From: Histoplasma ohiense
Taxonomy: Eukaryota > Ascomycota > Eurotiomycetes > Onygenales > Ajellomycetaceae
DNA: 64,000 nt
Reading direction: 5' to 3'
Assembly (NCBI GenBank): GCA_017607445.1
Contig: JAEVHH010000001.1
Location: 6,572,001 to 6,636,000 of the forward strand
Under the pieces are notes generated by a model. The model was not told the origin of the DNA, did no database searches, and saw only the letters and a list, made by a program, of their open reading frames with translations. The number at the start of each line of letters is the position of its first letter. The first letter of the stretch is position 1. Positions 1-11,528 of the stretch are shown piece by piece. The position numbers and the translations under genes are program-made.

Positions 1-2349
1 TTTCTTGCATAATCTGTGTTCATAGAGATTCTGAATTGAGGATTCATCATCTATCTTGAAAGTGTAAGCAGTTGTTATCATCAATTGAATATACTGAGAT
101 ATCTGTTCTTGAGTATACATCTGTGGAGAATTGAGATGTTCTGCTTTGTATGATTTCAGCAGCTTGTTGTCAGAATTCATCTGCTTCTGCTGCTAGCTTT
201 CATTGTTCTTCAAGTGAGGGTTTTTGAGCTCAGAACTGATTGATATATATGTGGGATTTATCTGATTGTGTAGAACTTCTTATGATTGCAGAGTTGATTA
301 ATCAATGCTCTTGATGTTTTCATCTGTCATTCAAGTCATCAGATAGCATATCTTGTTTTTGATGAAACAGAGCATCTGCAAGAATGTTCTCTACTTCAGA
401 TCAATAACAAATTGTGAATGAAAAACAGCTAAGAAATAATGATCAATGTATATGTCTCTCAGTGAGCTTACAAGTGATTGTGAAGTACTCTAGATTTTTA
501 TGATCAGTGACAATCTCAAATCTTTCAACACTCATAAGTTCAGACTCTTATTTTTTGAGACATTATATGATCACTAGAAGCTTCTTGTTGTAGATCTTGT
601 AGTTGCATTCAGCAGATGACATCTTTTTTAAGGTGAAGGCACAAGATTATAGAACATCTTTGTTATTATATTGCATTAGTGCTTCATCTACTATATAATC
701 TGAGATATCTGTTTTGAGAATCATATGCTTATCTGAATTGAATGATTGTAGCATTGAAGTGTTTGTGAATATATGCTTCAGCTTTTTGAATGCTGTGTCT
801 GCTTTGTCAGTTCATTGAAATACAGTGTCTTTTTGAGTCAGATTCATCAGTGATTGTACAATATCAGAGAAGTCTTTGATGAATCTTCAGTAGAAGTTGA
901 TGAATTCTAGAAAACTTCTAGTCTTTTTTACTGACACTGATGTCTCTCAGTTGAGAATTGCTTCCATCTTCTTAGAATTCATGTGTATGCCTTTTTCAGC
1001 TTCAATGATGAATTCTAGATAGATTATAGACTTGATCTCAAAGTCACATTTGTCAATGTTCACTTGCAGTTCAGTTTTTCATAGACAGTCAAGCATTTGT
1101 TGTATGTGCTTACAATGCTCAGTGAGCAATCCATTGATGAAGATCAAAATATCATTCATGTATACTGAGATGATCTCATCAAGCAGATCTCATAGAGCTC
1201 AGTTAATGTATTTCTGAAACATACTCAGAGTGTTCACTAATTCAAAGAAGATCACTGTTCATTTGTATAATCTATAATATGTATGAAAGACAGTTAGTCA
1301 TTCATCATCTTCATTAATCCTTATCTTGTAGAAGGCTGCAGAGATGTCAAGTTTTGTAAATCATTTTACTTTTTCTATTCATTCAAGTGTTTCATTGATG
1401 AGTGAGAGAAGGTATCAGTTCTTCTGTGTAATCTTGTTGAGTTTTCAATAGTTGATATAGAATCATAAGTCTTCTTCTGATTTCTTTGCAAACAGTATCA
1501 ATGCTGCAGTGGATGAGTTGCTAACATAAATGAAATCTTTGTCTAGTAATTCATTGAGTGTTTTTCATAGAATGAGAAGTTCATCACACAATATACTGTA
1601 GAGAGAATCTCAGAGCAGTTGCAGATTCTTACTATCTTTCTTAATGAGTTTAATTGTATGATCTATACTGGGTTCTCAGTGAGAGAGAAGCTTTTCAGCT
1701 TCTTTCTTATTGAACATATCTGTGAAGTCTTTGTATGATTTGAGTAGTTTCTTGTATGATTTCTTGAGATCTTTAAATTCTAACTTTTCTAATGCTTTTT
1801 TGATATCTGCCATGCTAGCAGTGAACACTTGGATATTCTTCTTCTCATATGCTTGATAAGTTAGTAGTTTGTATGCTTCTGCTGATATCTGGGTGAGATC
1901 AGTGGTTCTATCAACATTCTTCTCATAAACATGGTTGTCTTCTGAGAAAATAAGACAGTGATTGTGTGCATTCAACAAGGTTCCAAATTCTGTGAGTTAT
2001 GATAGGCTGAGTATTAGATCATACTCAAGGTTTTGTATTTCATATGCATATATGTTCTTTTTCTTGTATTCTTCTACATTGACATTAAATCTTATCATGT
2101 TGTAGAAGATGAATTCTCTGAGGCTGTCAAATTCACTGAGCTTATACAGTTTGAGAAAGAAGATACACTGAAGCTTATGCTTCTCAATCAACTGAGTGTC
2201 TATAAGAGTGTAATGAAGAAAACCACTGTCTATCATTGCTTGTATATTGATTAAGCTATTTACAATGACAGAGATCATAATTGTGTCTGCTTGCATCTTC
2301 TACTTAAATCTTCAGCTAGCTTTCTGCTTCTTGAGTTTTTGTCTGTGTT
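1..2349 (-). pseudogene. A1 pol: protease, RT, RNase H, start of integrase
   Basis: Degenerate Ty3-type polyprotein. The aspartic protease core MIDSGFLHYTLID lies near 2240-2200, an acidic/lysine-rich linker follows to about 1680, and RT carries LDISAAFYKIRINEDDE near 1350-1300 and the catalytic box as YMNDILIF near 1165-1140 (first Asp of YxDD changed to Asn). RNase H (SDYIVDEALMQY) is near 700-650. Many TGA stops sit where related polyproteins have Arg or Trp. The same layout recurs in six other copies of the window, which fixes the assignment. It is continued out of the window by the integrase core. Confidence 0.9.
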
Positions 2350-3176
2350 TTAGAGTGAGAGCTTGTCTTTTCTCTGTTCTTGTCTATCCACAGACAATGC
2401 AGTGTTTACATGTGTGAGGGATTTACTCAGAGCAATTGCATTTGAACATTGATTCATGAAGTGCTCTGACTTGTCACAGTGTATGCAGACTTCTCTGACA
2501 ATTCAGTTGACAGTATTCTTCTCTGAGACATTGAGAATTCTTGAATAACTTGTGTTTATGTGTGGGACTCAGTTCATTGATTCTGATTCAGAGGCAGAGG
2601 GTGCTGCAGAGTGGTTCAGAGTGTATGTATTTATTTGATGAAATTCTCTGTGATTTTGAAGCACACAGAACTGAGATAGATCATTGTTCAACAGACAAAG
2701 ATCAGTACAGAATTCACTGTATATTGAGAGCTTCAGATACTCTATACTTCAGTTATGCAACTGAAAGTTCAAGTTTTTGAACAACATGTTGATCTTGATA
2801 GTGTTGTCTCAGTCTTGCCCATCTGCTTCTAGAAGCTTGTGATTGAATTCAGAAAGATAAATTGTCAATACAACATTCATCTGATGAGTTTGATTAAGCC
2901 AGTCTAATATCTTGGCTTGAAGTATAGAATTGAGAAAGAGAGAGTTGAGTTGTTGAAAGACTAGCTCTGATATATGCTGATGATTCTGATAATGACTCAT
3001 TCAGAGTTGGAATTTTGCTAACACATCATCATTCAATCTGCTATGAATATATCATGCTTGATTGAATAGTGAGTCTATTGCTCATTCATCAATGTTCAAT
3101 TTGATATTCACTTTTGACTTTCACATGAGGTAGAGTGCTAGATCTTCCTTGTATTTATCAAGGATTGAGAGCTTCT
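2350..3176 (-). pseudogene. A1 gag, C-terminal part
   Basis: C-terminal four fifths of Gag. It holds the capsid segment with LVFQQLNSLFLNS and the zinc knuckle with its second Cys and His (C..C....H....) upstream of a TAA at 2350-2352 that is conserved in all copies. The N-terminal 64 codons are at 10983-11174, displaced by insertion of element B. Several TGA codons and frame damage. Gag would form the particle and bind the genomic RNA. Confidence 0.85.
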
Positions 3177-3447
3177 TGTAATAGGCGCAACGGAGATATC
3201 TATATTAGAAAATAGCTATGTGGCGATAGAAGAACACAGAACACGCCAGAATTAATGAGAAGGGACATAGCACACAGCATTATAAACAGCTGTAGTGTGT
3301 GGTGGTCATCTATATAATGCTTGCTGATATCTGTAGATATTAGGAGATCAGTGATTAGCTTTGAATAATAGAGATTGCTACCTTCTTAACATTCTACATG
3401 TGTACTTCACACTACTCTCATAATTATATCAACAACCATCTCTTACA
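3177..3447 (+). repeat. Element B 5' LTR
   Basis: 271 bp long terminal repeat from TGTAATAGGC to TCTCTTACA, matching 10712-10982. The left, outward-facing half keeps CpGs (GGCGCAACGG, TGGCGATA, ACACGCC) that are CA or TG in the inward-facing half of the other LTR, while its own right half is CpG-free. I found no convincing tRNA primer-binding site just after it. Confidence 0.95.
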
Positions 3448-3533
3448 ATTCTAATCACTCTAAACTTTATTTGAGTGGTCTGTTGTTACGCACACCTACA
3501 ATAAAGTATGCAACATTAGTTAAAACACACAAG

Positions 3534-4592
3534 ATGGTCTCAATACACACAAGATCCCTTGAAAATCAATCTGAATCCTCTACCACCTCCAATGATCACA
3601 ATGCATGTTTGCAACAGTTGAATGATCAAATCTGTGAACAAGAGCAGCAATTAGCTATTCTGCATGCACAACAGCAACTCAACAAGTTGGAAGCACAGAT
3701 TTGTGGAGATACTCTCATCAAGCCTCAATTAATCCAGAATATTACCACAGGACCGCCGCAAAATCAATCTGTGAACAATACAGACAATGATAATGAAACA
3801 CCACTGAGGTTAGAGATTAAGAACTATTATTGAGAAAAAAATATGTTAGAATTCAAGAACTATAAAGATCACATATTGACTCTCTTTACACATCATCATC
3901 AGTATTATCAAAAGAAGAAACACAAGATAAATGATGCTAAACTCTATCTTGACATTCATGTTAAGCAGAAATGATTGAATTTTGTATCATTGTATGAGAG
4001 ACATGGAGGAGCAACATCATTGACTTTTGATGATATGCTATCACATCTAGAAATGCAAATTAACAATCCACAGAACCAACACTGATTGACAAGTCAAAAG
4101 TTTCAAGATACAAAGCAACAAGAATGACAATCAATACACAATTTCTCTAAATATTTTGAAGACTGAGAGTACTACTTACCCTCATATAGCAAAGAACAAA
4201 GAATGGATAACTTATGTAGTAAGACATTGAAGATATTACACACAGAACTCAACTGTTGAAATCAAGAGCCTCAGAACTACAAAGAGTTGCTTTGAACTCT
4301 ACAGACTCTCAAGAAAAATATGTCAGAATGACAGTGTGCTATTCACAAAGAAAGATCTGCAATATTCATAGAGAATCAGCATTGTTCTGATAAATCTAGC
4401 AACTGTTGAAACAAGAGAAAACAAGAGAAACAAATGGGTTCAACTGAACAAATCAAAAAAGATAAATATAACTGAATGAAGAAGTGTTCTCACTGTCATA
4501 AGAAAGGTCATATTGCAAATAATTGTTGAATGTTACACTCTGAAAAGTGCAACCAAGTTCAACAAGCAAAAAATCAACAATTTCAATCATAG
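3534..4592 (+). pseudogene. Element B gag
   Basis: Starts at the ATG at 3534 (the frame is open upstream but without an earlier ATG). The N-terminal third is a Gln-rich coiled-coil-like segment with repeated LNDQI/EQQLAIL. It is followed by a capsid-like part with several TGA codons and one zinc knuckle CSHCHKKGHIANNC (CX2CX4HX4C) at 4485-4526. A TAG at 4590 ends this frame. Pol is in another frame (-1 relative to gag), so expression of pol needed recoding. About 350 codons, normal for Ty3 Gag. Confidence 0.82.
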
Positions 4593-4599
4593 AAGCAGC

Positions 4600-7047
4600 T
4601 GCTGCATTGAGAATACAAACAACTAGACTGTGAGATAAACAGTTATTGGTGATGAATACATGAATGCTGACAGAAGTGGGATGGTCGATGATGTGGATGC
4701 TAGTGGATTCTGATGTGGATGTGAACTTTGTGTCCCACACCTGGGCATCAAAATATTTCTCAAAGGCAGAAGGTAAACCAAAAGTAGTGGAAGCAATTGA
4801 TAATCATAAGATTAAATCATATGAACAACAAAGAGCTGCAATGAAGATTATCAATGACAAACATATCCTCTGAGAAGGATTCCACCATTTTGAAGAAGCC
4901 AACATTAGCAGATATGATGTAATTTTGAGCATGCCATGATTGAAAGCTGTGAACTCTGATATCAATTGAGTGTGAAGATGCTGAATCTATAGAAAAGCAT
5001 CAAATATTAATCACATGCACCTGGATACTGCTAAAGAATTCACAACACTAATTGATGATGGCAATATTATATTCACTGCTTTATCATTACAAGCTGTGAG
5101 TGCAGCAACTGAGCCAAATATCTCAGATGATTATAAAGATTATCTTGATGTATTCCAAGAAGATATATCTGACACAGAACACACACCTCACAATCATGCT
5201 ATAGATCTCAAACCTGGCAAGAAACCTCCATATCAATCAATATATAACTTATCACCTCAAGAACTCTCTGTCCTCTGAGAATATATCAAAAAGATATTAG
5301 AGAAGAATTGAATACATCCATTCAAGAGCTCAGTCAGTGTGTCAGTATTATTCACACTCAAGAAAGATGGAACCCTGCATCTTTGTGTGGATTATCAAGG
5401 ATTGAATGAAATAACAGTCAAGAATCAATACTCACTGCTCTTAATAAGTGAAATACTTGATAGATTAGCAGGTGCCAAAATATATATGCAGCTGGACCTT
5501 AGAGACACATATCATAGAATTCACATACAAGCAGAGGATGAATGAAAAACAGCATTTTGAATATGATATGAACACTTTGAATATCTAGTCTTATCTTTTG
5601 AGCTAACCAATGCCTCTGTGATCTTTCAATCTTATATCAACAAAGCCCTCAGCAACCTTTTAGATGTATATTGCATGGCTTACCTTGATGATATTGTAAT
5701 CTATTCAAACATGCTTGATGAACATGTCATCCATGTTAAGAATGTGCTGGAATGGTTAAGGCAATGAAGACTATATGCCAAACTTAGTAAGTGTACATTC
5801 CACACAACAGAAATTGGATTTTTGGGTTTTGTGGTTACCACACAGAGCATTACTGTCAAGAAACACTGCATTGATATGATTCTAGATTGGCCAGAACTGT
5901 GAACTATAAACAAATTGCAAATATTTCTAGAATTCATCAATTTCTATCATCAATTCATATACAAGTTCTCAATAATAACGGCACCCCTGACTGAATTGTT
6001 AAAAGGTTATGAAACAAAAAGGGGGAAGAATAATGCATCTGTCTAGTTAGATAAAAACTGCAAGCATGCAATTTTGCAGTTAAAAGAATGCTTTACAAAA
6101 GCATCATTGTTGGTCCACTTTGATCCACAGTGAAAACTCTGTATAGAAATGAATGGATCTGATGTTGCAATCACTGCAGTAATATCACAATTAATGGATG
6201 ATGATCACTGACACTCAATCACATTTTGGTCTAGAAAGCTCACAGAAACAGAAAGACATTATCAAACATATGATCTAGAAATGTTGTCAATTGTAGAAGC
6301 TTTCAGACAATGATGCCACTACTTACATGATAGCAGGCACTCAATAACTGTTTTATCTGACCATGTCAATCTCCAGTGCTTCATGACAATGAAGCAGCTA
6401 AATGAGTGTCAGATTCACTGGATGGAAATGCTCTCAGTGTTTGATTTTGAAATAGAGCACCATTCTGGCAAAAATAATCCTGCAGATGTATCAAGTCATT
6501 GCTCAGATTTTGTAAAACACACAGTTTTTTTGACAGAGCTCTCTACTCTGCAAGAGAAGCTGTGTAAGAGAATCTTTAAGTCACTAAAGACAAAAGAAAA
6601 CACAAAGTTAGATCAATGTGTCAAGATGATGTGAAAAAATCTGCAAGCTAATGAAAATTGTTGAGTGAAGAGACTTATAGTCATCAATGACAACAATCTC
6701 TGCAGAATAAAGAATGCATCTGCAGATGAGAACAAGATCACAGATGTTACAGAGTTAAATCTAGAGACTCTGATGTCACAGATTCTAGTCATCAAGATAT
6801 TTGAGTCTGAGACAGTCTATTGTGAAGAGATAGCTGAATCTATCATTGAACTCTTACTGCAGATTTAGAATAGAGACACCAGCACATCTGAACTTTGCAG
6901 AAGACTAGAGATGAGTGACACTAGTGTAGATAATCATTCAATCTGAGCAGTAGATAAAGATGATCTGCTCAGAAAAGATGATAAAGTCTACATATTACAA
7001 GACAAGACTGTAAAACATGAAATAATGAAAATGAATCATGATGATCC
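4600..7047 (+). pseudogene. Element B pol: protease, RT, RNase H
   Basis: One frame read through TGA codons. Protease has LVDSDVDVNFVS near 4690-4725, the family's D-[ST]-G box with Gly changed to Asp. RT starts near 5215 (LKPGKKPPYQSIYNLSP) and has CVDYQGLNEITVKN, LDLRDTYHRIHI and an intact catalytic box MAYLDDIVIYSN at 5677-5712. RNase H holds GSDVAITAVISQL near 6150, WSRKLTETERHYQTYDLEML near 6220-6285 and SDHVNLQCF near 6355. Stops replace residues that are usually Arg or Trp. The frame resumes after the LINE insertion at 7728, shifted by the 680 bp that were added. Confidence 0.9.
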
Positions 7048-7063
7048 TCAAGATGGCCATTTT

Positions 7064-7727
7064 TAGCAAAGTTTAAAGATGATTTAAATGATCTATGTTC
7101 AGATTGTCAGTTATATGAAAATTCAGAGCATCTTCTGTTACTTTGTACAAAGTATTCAGAACTAAGATTGAGACTGAGAGAGAAGTATCAACTGAATCAG
7201 TTAAATTTAAGTTTGTTATTCAATACAAAAGCTGGAAATATGTTCTTAATTGAATATTTAAATGAGTCAAATGTTGCTACAAGAGCTTGTTTGAATAGTG
7301 TCACTTGATGATATTTAGATCAGTTGTTTTTGTTTATTTTATTTTGATCTTTTCTTTAACTTTGTTTATTGTTAATTTTCATTTGTTTCAAGCAGTTTGC
7401 TTCATTATTTGTTGATAATAGTCATTGCAAATGTTTTTTCTTTTCTGTTGATTTTTAATAGCTGCTGTCTTTTATAATATTTATTTCCTTTGTTTTGAAG
7501 TTGAGTTGTGCTAACCCATTGACATTCTTTTGATTTTATTTTTGAATTGAATAGTTTGAATAGTTGTTTGATTCTGGGCTGGAATTCTGTTAATGCATGT
7601 GTCAAATTGTTTTTGTATATTAGAATATTCTTGATTTGAAAAATCCTGAAGTATTTCAGGTAGATGTCATAGTCACTGACTGTATACATCTATAATTGAA
7701 GAATAATAATAATAATAATAATAATAA
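7064..7727 (+). mobile_element. LINE fragment L1 in element B
   Basis: Strongly 5'-truncated Tad1-like LINE. It begins inside the C-terminal zinc knuckle of ORF2 (CSDCQLYENSEHLLLLC at about 7093-7145), runs through the 3' UTR and ends in a (TAA)n tail. It is flanked by an exact 16 bp duplication TCAAGATGGCCATTTT (7048-7063 and 7728-7743), the hallmark of target-primed reverse transcription. The last 100 bp before the tail contain the conserved hairpin sequence described under findings. Confidence 0.95.
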
Positions 7728-9036
7728 TCAAGATGGCCATTTTGGATGTGACAAAATCATTGAAGTGATCAAACACAAGTACTTGTGGCATGGTATGAGT
7801 GATGAGATTGCAGAATATGTGAGAACTTGCAATGTTTGTCAATATATCAAGATATCACAGCACAAGCTGTACAGGTTGCTACAATCACATTCAGTGTCAG
7901 ATAAAAAATGACATACAATTAGCATGGACTTTATTGAAGATCTGTCAGATAATAAAAAGAGAAGTCAAATCTATAATACTATTGTCATATTTGTTGATTT
8001 ATTCATCAAATGAGCCATAATTGTGCCCACATCTTCAGAGCTAGATGCAGAAGAACTCATGAACATTATTGTATGAAGAATTGTGAAGAACTTTGGCCTA
8101 CCTGCAAACATTATTAGCAACTGAGATTCATTAATAAATAGCAAGTTTTGATCAACATTGTGTTACCTGCTCCATGTCCAACAAAAATTATCAACAGCAT
8201 TCCACCCGCAAACCAACAGCCAGACAGAATGATTGAACCAGATGATTGAACATTATCTTTGCACATATTGCAGCTACCAGCAAGATAATTGGATAGAATG
8301 GATTCCTCTGACACAATGAGCATATAACAACACCTTCCACACATTGATAAAAATGACATCATCTGAAGCAATGATCAGCCGACCAACTGAACTTCGCATA
8401 GACATGAAACCCCCAAGCATAGATGTGTCAAAATCAGTGATGAAACAAGTGAAATGAATGAAGCAAGCAGAGAACAAGATCTGAGAATGTCTGAAAGCTG
8501 TCAAAGCAGCTGAGAAAAAGTATTACAATCAGCACCACATATCAAAAAGCTTTAGAATAGAAGACTGAGTAATGCTGCATGCAAAAAATATATCCATCTT
8601 GTGATTCTCACTCAAACTAGATTATTGATTTTTGAGTCTCTTTCAAATAATTGATATTCATAGTATGCAGATGTACAAACTGAAACTCACACTGTAATAT
8701 AAAGAAATTCATTCTGTATTCCATGTTTCCCTTCTCAAATCTTATCATGCACACGACAGACAAATCCTGCAAGCAGAATCAATAATTATAGACACACAAG
8801 AGAAATGAGAAGTTGAAGCTATATTAGACAAGCATCAATACCACAGTCAAACACAATATCTTGTCAAATGAAAAGATTGTACAGACACAGATAATTCTTG
8901 AGAACCCAAGAAAAACTTGATGAATAGTCAGAAGTACTTGGAACAGTTTAATAAAATCTATCAGAAGTCAGTTAGTAAACAAAAACAAAGAAGACAACAA
9001 TGACTGCTGAATATACTTATTCCACTCAGAGATTAA
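7728..9036 (+). pseudogene. Element B integrase and chromodomain
   Basis: Integrase restarts after the LINE insertion with the H2C2 zinc domain (DGHFGCDKIIEVIKHKYLWH, CNVCQYIK). The DDE core follows: MDFIEDL at about 7926, an aspartate region near 8100-8140 with stops, and STAFHPQTNSQTE near 8190-8230 with the catalytic Glu. At about 8805-8960 is a chromodomain: VEAILDKHQYHSQTQYLVK, then WKDCTD, then EPKKNL. The frame ends at TAA 9034-9036. The chromodomain makes this a chromovirus; such domains bind modified histone H3 and steer insertion into heterochromatin. The 3' end overlaps the end of the antisense gene tail to tail. Confidence 0.9.
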
Positions 9037-9382
9037 AAAACAGATCTGTCTCAGCTTGGCCAGTGTCATTTGAGAAATTATCATCAAGACAAATCTGCTT
9101 ATTATTCTGGATTTCCTCAACTGATGAAGTATGATGTTTCAATGATGATTTGAAAGCTGCAATCAGTGATGTAACCACTGAAATCTCATCAATCACTGTT
9201 TCAGCTGAAGCCTCAGAAGAACTGTTTTGTTGAATCTCTCAGATCTTCACAGCAAAGAATTTAACTGCTGCAGTCACAGCACTCTGCAAAACATTAACAT
9301 TCAAAGCATTCACATCAGTGACAATTAGATTCTCAGCAGTGTTGATAACCATCTGAGTCAATTCAACAGCATCCACTGACAT

Positions 9383-9439
9383 CTAATAGAAAGTTAATAT
9401 TATATACTGTAAAAACATCTGTTTTGAATAATAACTTAC
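9383..9439 (-). other. Intron 2 of the element B antisense gene
   Basis: 57 bp with donor GTAAGT, a candidate branch site ATTAACT close to the acceptor, and ATTAG. Phase 0 again; it follows directly on the Cys-rich end of exon 2 (..ICIP). Confidence 0.7.
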
Positions 9440-9934
9440 TGGAATGCAGATGTACTTTGTCATCAAGCAGTGCTTGCATTTTTTGCATCAACCCTCAGCA
9501 GACTCACAATGATGATGGGGGGACATTGTCAAATGTCAAATACAACAACAGTAATATGCTGCTGTGTTTCTTTCTAACACTTCAACAGAACCATCCACTT
9601 CCTCATCTTCATCTACATTATCAGTTGACTCAAATAATGTACCAAGATCTTGGCCCAGCAAGGATGACATCAATATAATAGCAGAATGCAAAAACATGCT
9701 TTCTGAAACACTGCTATGATCAAATGTCACACTCTGCTGTGACAACAGATCATCAGAGTTCACATAGAATTCTAGAACCTCATCTGTGTTCTCATAGACC
9801 TGCATATCAAGTACAAACCTTGCAATGACAGTTTGATACATGGCAAATCTCTCATCTGAAACTTCATTGAAGAGCAGCATCTTGTAAAATTCATCAATCA
9901 AAGATTGACTGATTTCATGAAAGTGCTCAGACAT

Positions 9935-9981
9935 CTAAAACTCATTAGTACTCATAACAACCTCAGTTTAAGAAAACTTAC
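9935..9981 (-). other. Intron 1 of the element B antisense gene
   Basis: 47 bp with donor GTAAGT, a TACTAATG branch site 17 bp or so before the acceptor, and TTTTAG. It separates GCT GCT from ATG TCT GAG in phase 0. Size and signals are typical for fungi. Confidence 0.75.
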
Positions 9982-10167
9982 AGCAGCACAACTTCTATTT
10001 GATATATAGCAGATGTGACAGCATGTCCATTCATCATTCACAAAGCAAAGATATACTGAGGGGTTCTGCAATCTCTCCAAACAACCCAAGCAAATGCTCT
10101 CAATGACAGACAGTATATCACTCTTTATAGACTCTGAATCAGCAACAGAAACAACTGGTTCTGACAT

Positions 10168-10695
10168 TCTATCATAACTTTAATCAGTATCAAGACCTTG
10201 TTCAAAGGAGGAGGAGAAGCAAAAGCAATAAGAAAGAAAAACAGATGTTGAAGATTGGAATCAATATTACAATGTTGATCAAAGAGATTGCAACAACACA
10301 AAACTCAACCCAAAATGAAAAACACAATCATACAATCAAAACTTCAAATTTCACAATAAAAATTGCATGAGAGAATACAGCATACTTTGTTTGATAAATT
10401 GATGTATTCTTTTTAAATAAAAAATTGTTGGTGGTGATGGTGGTGATGATTTTTGTTAGGGTACAATTTTTTGATGTAAAAGTCAAAGAAAAGAGGTTCA
10501 GAAGTTGTGTCTAAATCATGATTGAACTGCAATGACACTGGAGATGGAAAAACATTCTCTCAAAACAGCAACACTTCAGAATTAACTCTGACAATTAATC
10601 CAGTCCAATTCTGCAAACTTCATACAATATCAACCACACAGCACATATTATGAACTTCACACATTACAGTAAGAAGCTCTGAGGACCAGGTCTTT
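10168..10695 (-). promoter_or_regulatory. Upstream region of the element B antisense gene
   Basis: No long frame here. On the minus strand a pyrimidine-rich tract (complement of 10205-10247) lies 40-80 bp before the ATG, as in many fungal promoters, and an A/T-rich TTTAAATAAAA block is at 10412-10424. Promoter role is inferred from position only. Confidence 0.35.
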
Positions 10696-10711
10696 GAAGA
10701 AGGAAGATAAT
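10696..10711 (+). other. Polypurine tract of element B
   Basis: GAAGAAGGAAGATAAT-like purine run immediately before the TGTAAT start of the 3' LTR, the expected primer for plus-strand synthesis in LTR retrotransposons. Confidence 0.7.
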
Positions 10712-10982
10712 TGTAATAGACACAACAGAGATATCTATATTAGGAAATAGCTATGTGACAATAGAAGAACACAGAACACACCAGAATTAATGAGAAGGGA
10801 CATAGCACACAGCATTATAGATGGCTGTAGCACATGATGGTCGTCTATATAATGCTCACTGATATCCATAGATATTAGAAGATCAGCAATTAGCTTTGAA
10901 TAATAGAGATTGCTACCTTCTTAACATTCTACATGCGTACTTCACACTACTCTCATAATTATACCAACAACCATCTCTTACA
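10712..10982 (+). repeat. Element B 3' LTR
   Basis: 271 bp, same ends as 3177-3447. Here the right, outward-facing half keeps CpGs (GGTCGTC, CATGCGTAC), while the left, inward-facing half has lost them. It is followed by the CTTCT duplication and the resumed gag of A1. Confidence 0.95.
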
Positions 10983-11174
10983 CTTCTCTCTTGGGGGCTT
11001 TTTGTGAGACATGAGTGTAGAAGAAATGGTGAATGTGGGAGTGCTCATCTCAGCAAGTCATTATTACAATTCAGTCATCTGTAGCATCTGCTGCTGAAGG
11101 ATGCTTTATAGATCTAAGTTATTGTCCACTGCATTCAGATGCAGTGGGTGTTTGTAGAATTGTTTGTAGTTCAT
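10983..11174 (-). pseudogene. A1 gag, N-terminal part
   Basis: First 64 codons of Gag on the minus strand, ATG at 11174 (complement), MNYKQFYKHP... followed by a Gln-rich segment. It completes 2350-3176; subtracting one copy of the CTTCT duplication, the two parts add up to 1014 bp as in intact-length copies. Confidence 0.85.
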
Positions 11175-11528
11175 TTCAATGTCTAAGAACATGTAATAAT
11201 AATAAAAAAAAAAAGAAAAGAAATACTTGTAGACACTCAGTCCTCTCACAGACACTATTTGCAGTGTTGTGATGCTAAGCTTTGTCAAGCTTCTTTGTGA
11301 ACACTATTCACAGCATTACAGTTTGTAGACACTCAGACCTTGTAGAACATGGTCAATTGTGTCTCAGACACTTAGACATGACAGTCTATATAACTAACAA
11401 TAGAGGCACTCAGACTCATGAGAGATCTCTTGTAACAACTAGACACTCAAGCCTGTAAATGATGCACTCAGGTGTAAGAACTGGTAACAAGGCACTTGAG
11501 TCTTAAACACAGAAAAATCAATTTGTAA
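11175..11528 (-). other. A1 untranslated leader
   Basis: Non-coding stretch between 5' LTR and gag (minus strand). It contains the (TAA)n run just before the start codon and loosely repeated ~28 bp units with AGTTCTTACA and CACTCAG motifs that vary in number between family A copies. The primer-binding site is not recognisable. Confidence 0.75.

Larger units (their letters stand above)
1..3176 (-). mobile_element. Ty3/Gypsy family A copy A1, 3' segment
   Basis: Left part of a minus-oriented family A chromovirus cut by the window edge and by element B. Reading on the minus strand it runs from gag into protease, RT, RNase H and the start of integrase. The rest of the copy lies at 10983-12061. 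The two halves share the 5 bp CTTCT at 3172-3176 and 10983-10987, the target-site duplication of B, and removing B restores a gag of exactly the same 1014 bp as in copies A3, A4, A7 and A8. Many in-frame TGA codons show it is dead. Confidence 0.93.
9017..10167 (-). pseudogene. Antisense intron-bearing gene of element B
   Basis: Three exons on the minus strand, 10167-9982, 9934-9440 and 9382-9026 (TGA) or 9017 (TAA), join in phase 0 into about 345 codons with only three internal TGA stops. Exon 1 (62 codons) starts at ATG 10167 and has two CxxC units, CLGC with a third Cys 11 residues on, and CHIC with a Cys 6 residues on. Exon 2 (165 codons) is acidic and ends in a Cys/His-rich stretch (YYCCCI; RCKKCKHCLMTKYICIP). 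Exon 3 is helical and Ser/Gln-rich. CxxC..C repeats of this kind occur in uncharacterised fungal proteins and suggest metal binding, but I recognise no family. It lies between pol and the 3' LTR, convergent with pol. Its antisense position would let introns survive retrotransposition. Function unknown. Confidence 0.72.
3177..10982 (+). mobile_element. Element B: complete Ty3 chromovirus with antisense gene
   Basis: A 7806 bp element with two 271 bp LTRs (3177-3447, 10712-10982), TG...CA ends and a 5 bp CTTCT target duplication. It is inserted in the gag gene of A1. Gene order on the plus strand is gag, protease, RT, RNase H, integrase, chromodomain. Between pol and the 3' LTR lies a 1.7 kb stretch with an intron-bearing gene on the opposite strand. 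A 664 bp LINE fragment interrupts the RNase H to integrase linker. All frames carry CpG-decay stops, so the copy is inactive. Confidence 0.95.

Noticed and set aside
1032..1217. Plus-strand frame recurring at 17449, 45762 (minus) and 53749 with the same protein sequence
   Set aside because: It is the reverse strand of the RT catalytic region of family A, recurring because the element recurs.
2033..2254. Frames of about 73 codons recurring at 19830 (minus), 54750 and 63639
   Set aside because: Opposite strand of the family A protease; no independent support such as introns or a conserved start context.
7405..7689. Frame antisense to the LINE 3' UTR (VSDYDIYLKYFRIFQ...), also present at 56832-57143, as a conserved gene
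   Set aside because: The corresponding stretch in D and L2 is not a comparable open frame, and the conserved part coincides with the terminal hairpins. RNA structure explains the conservation better than coding.
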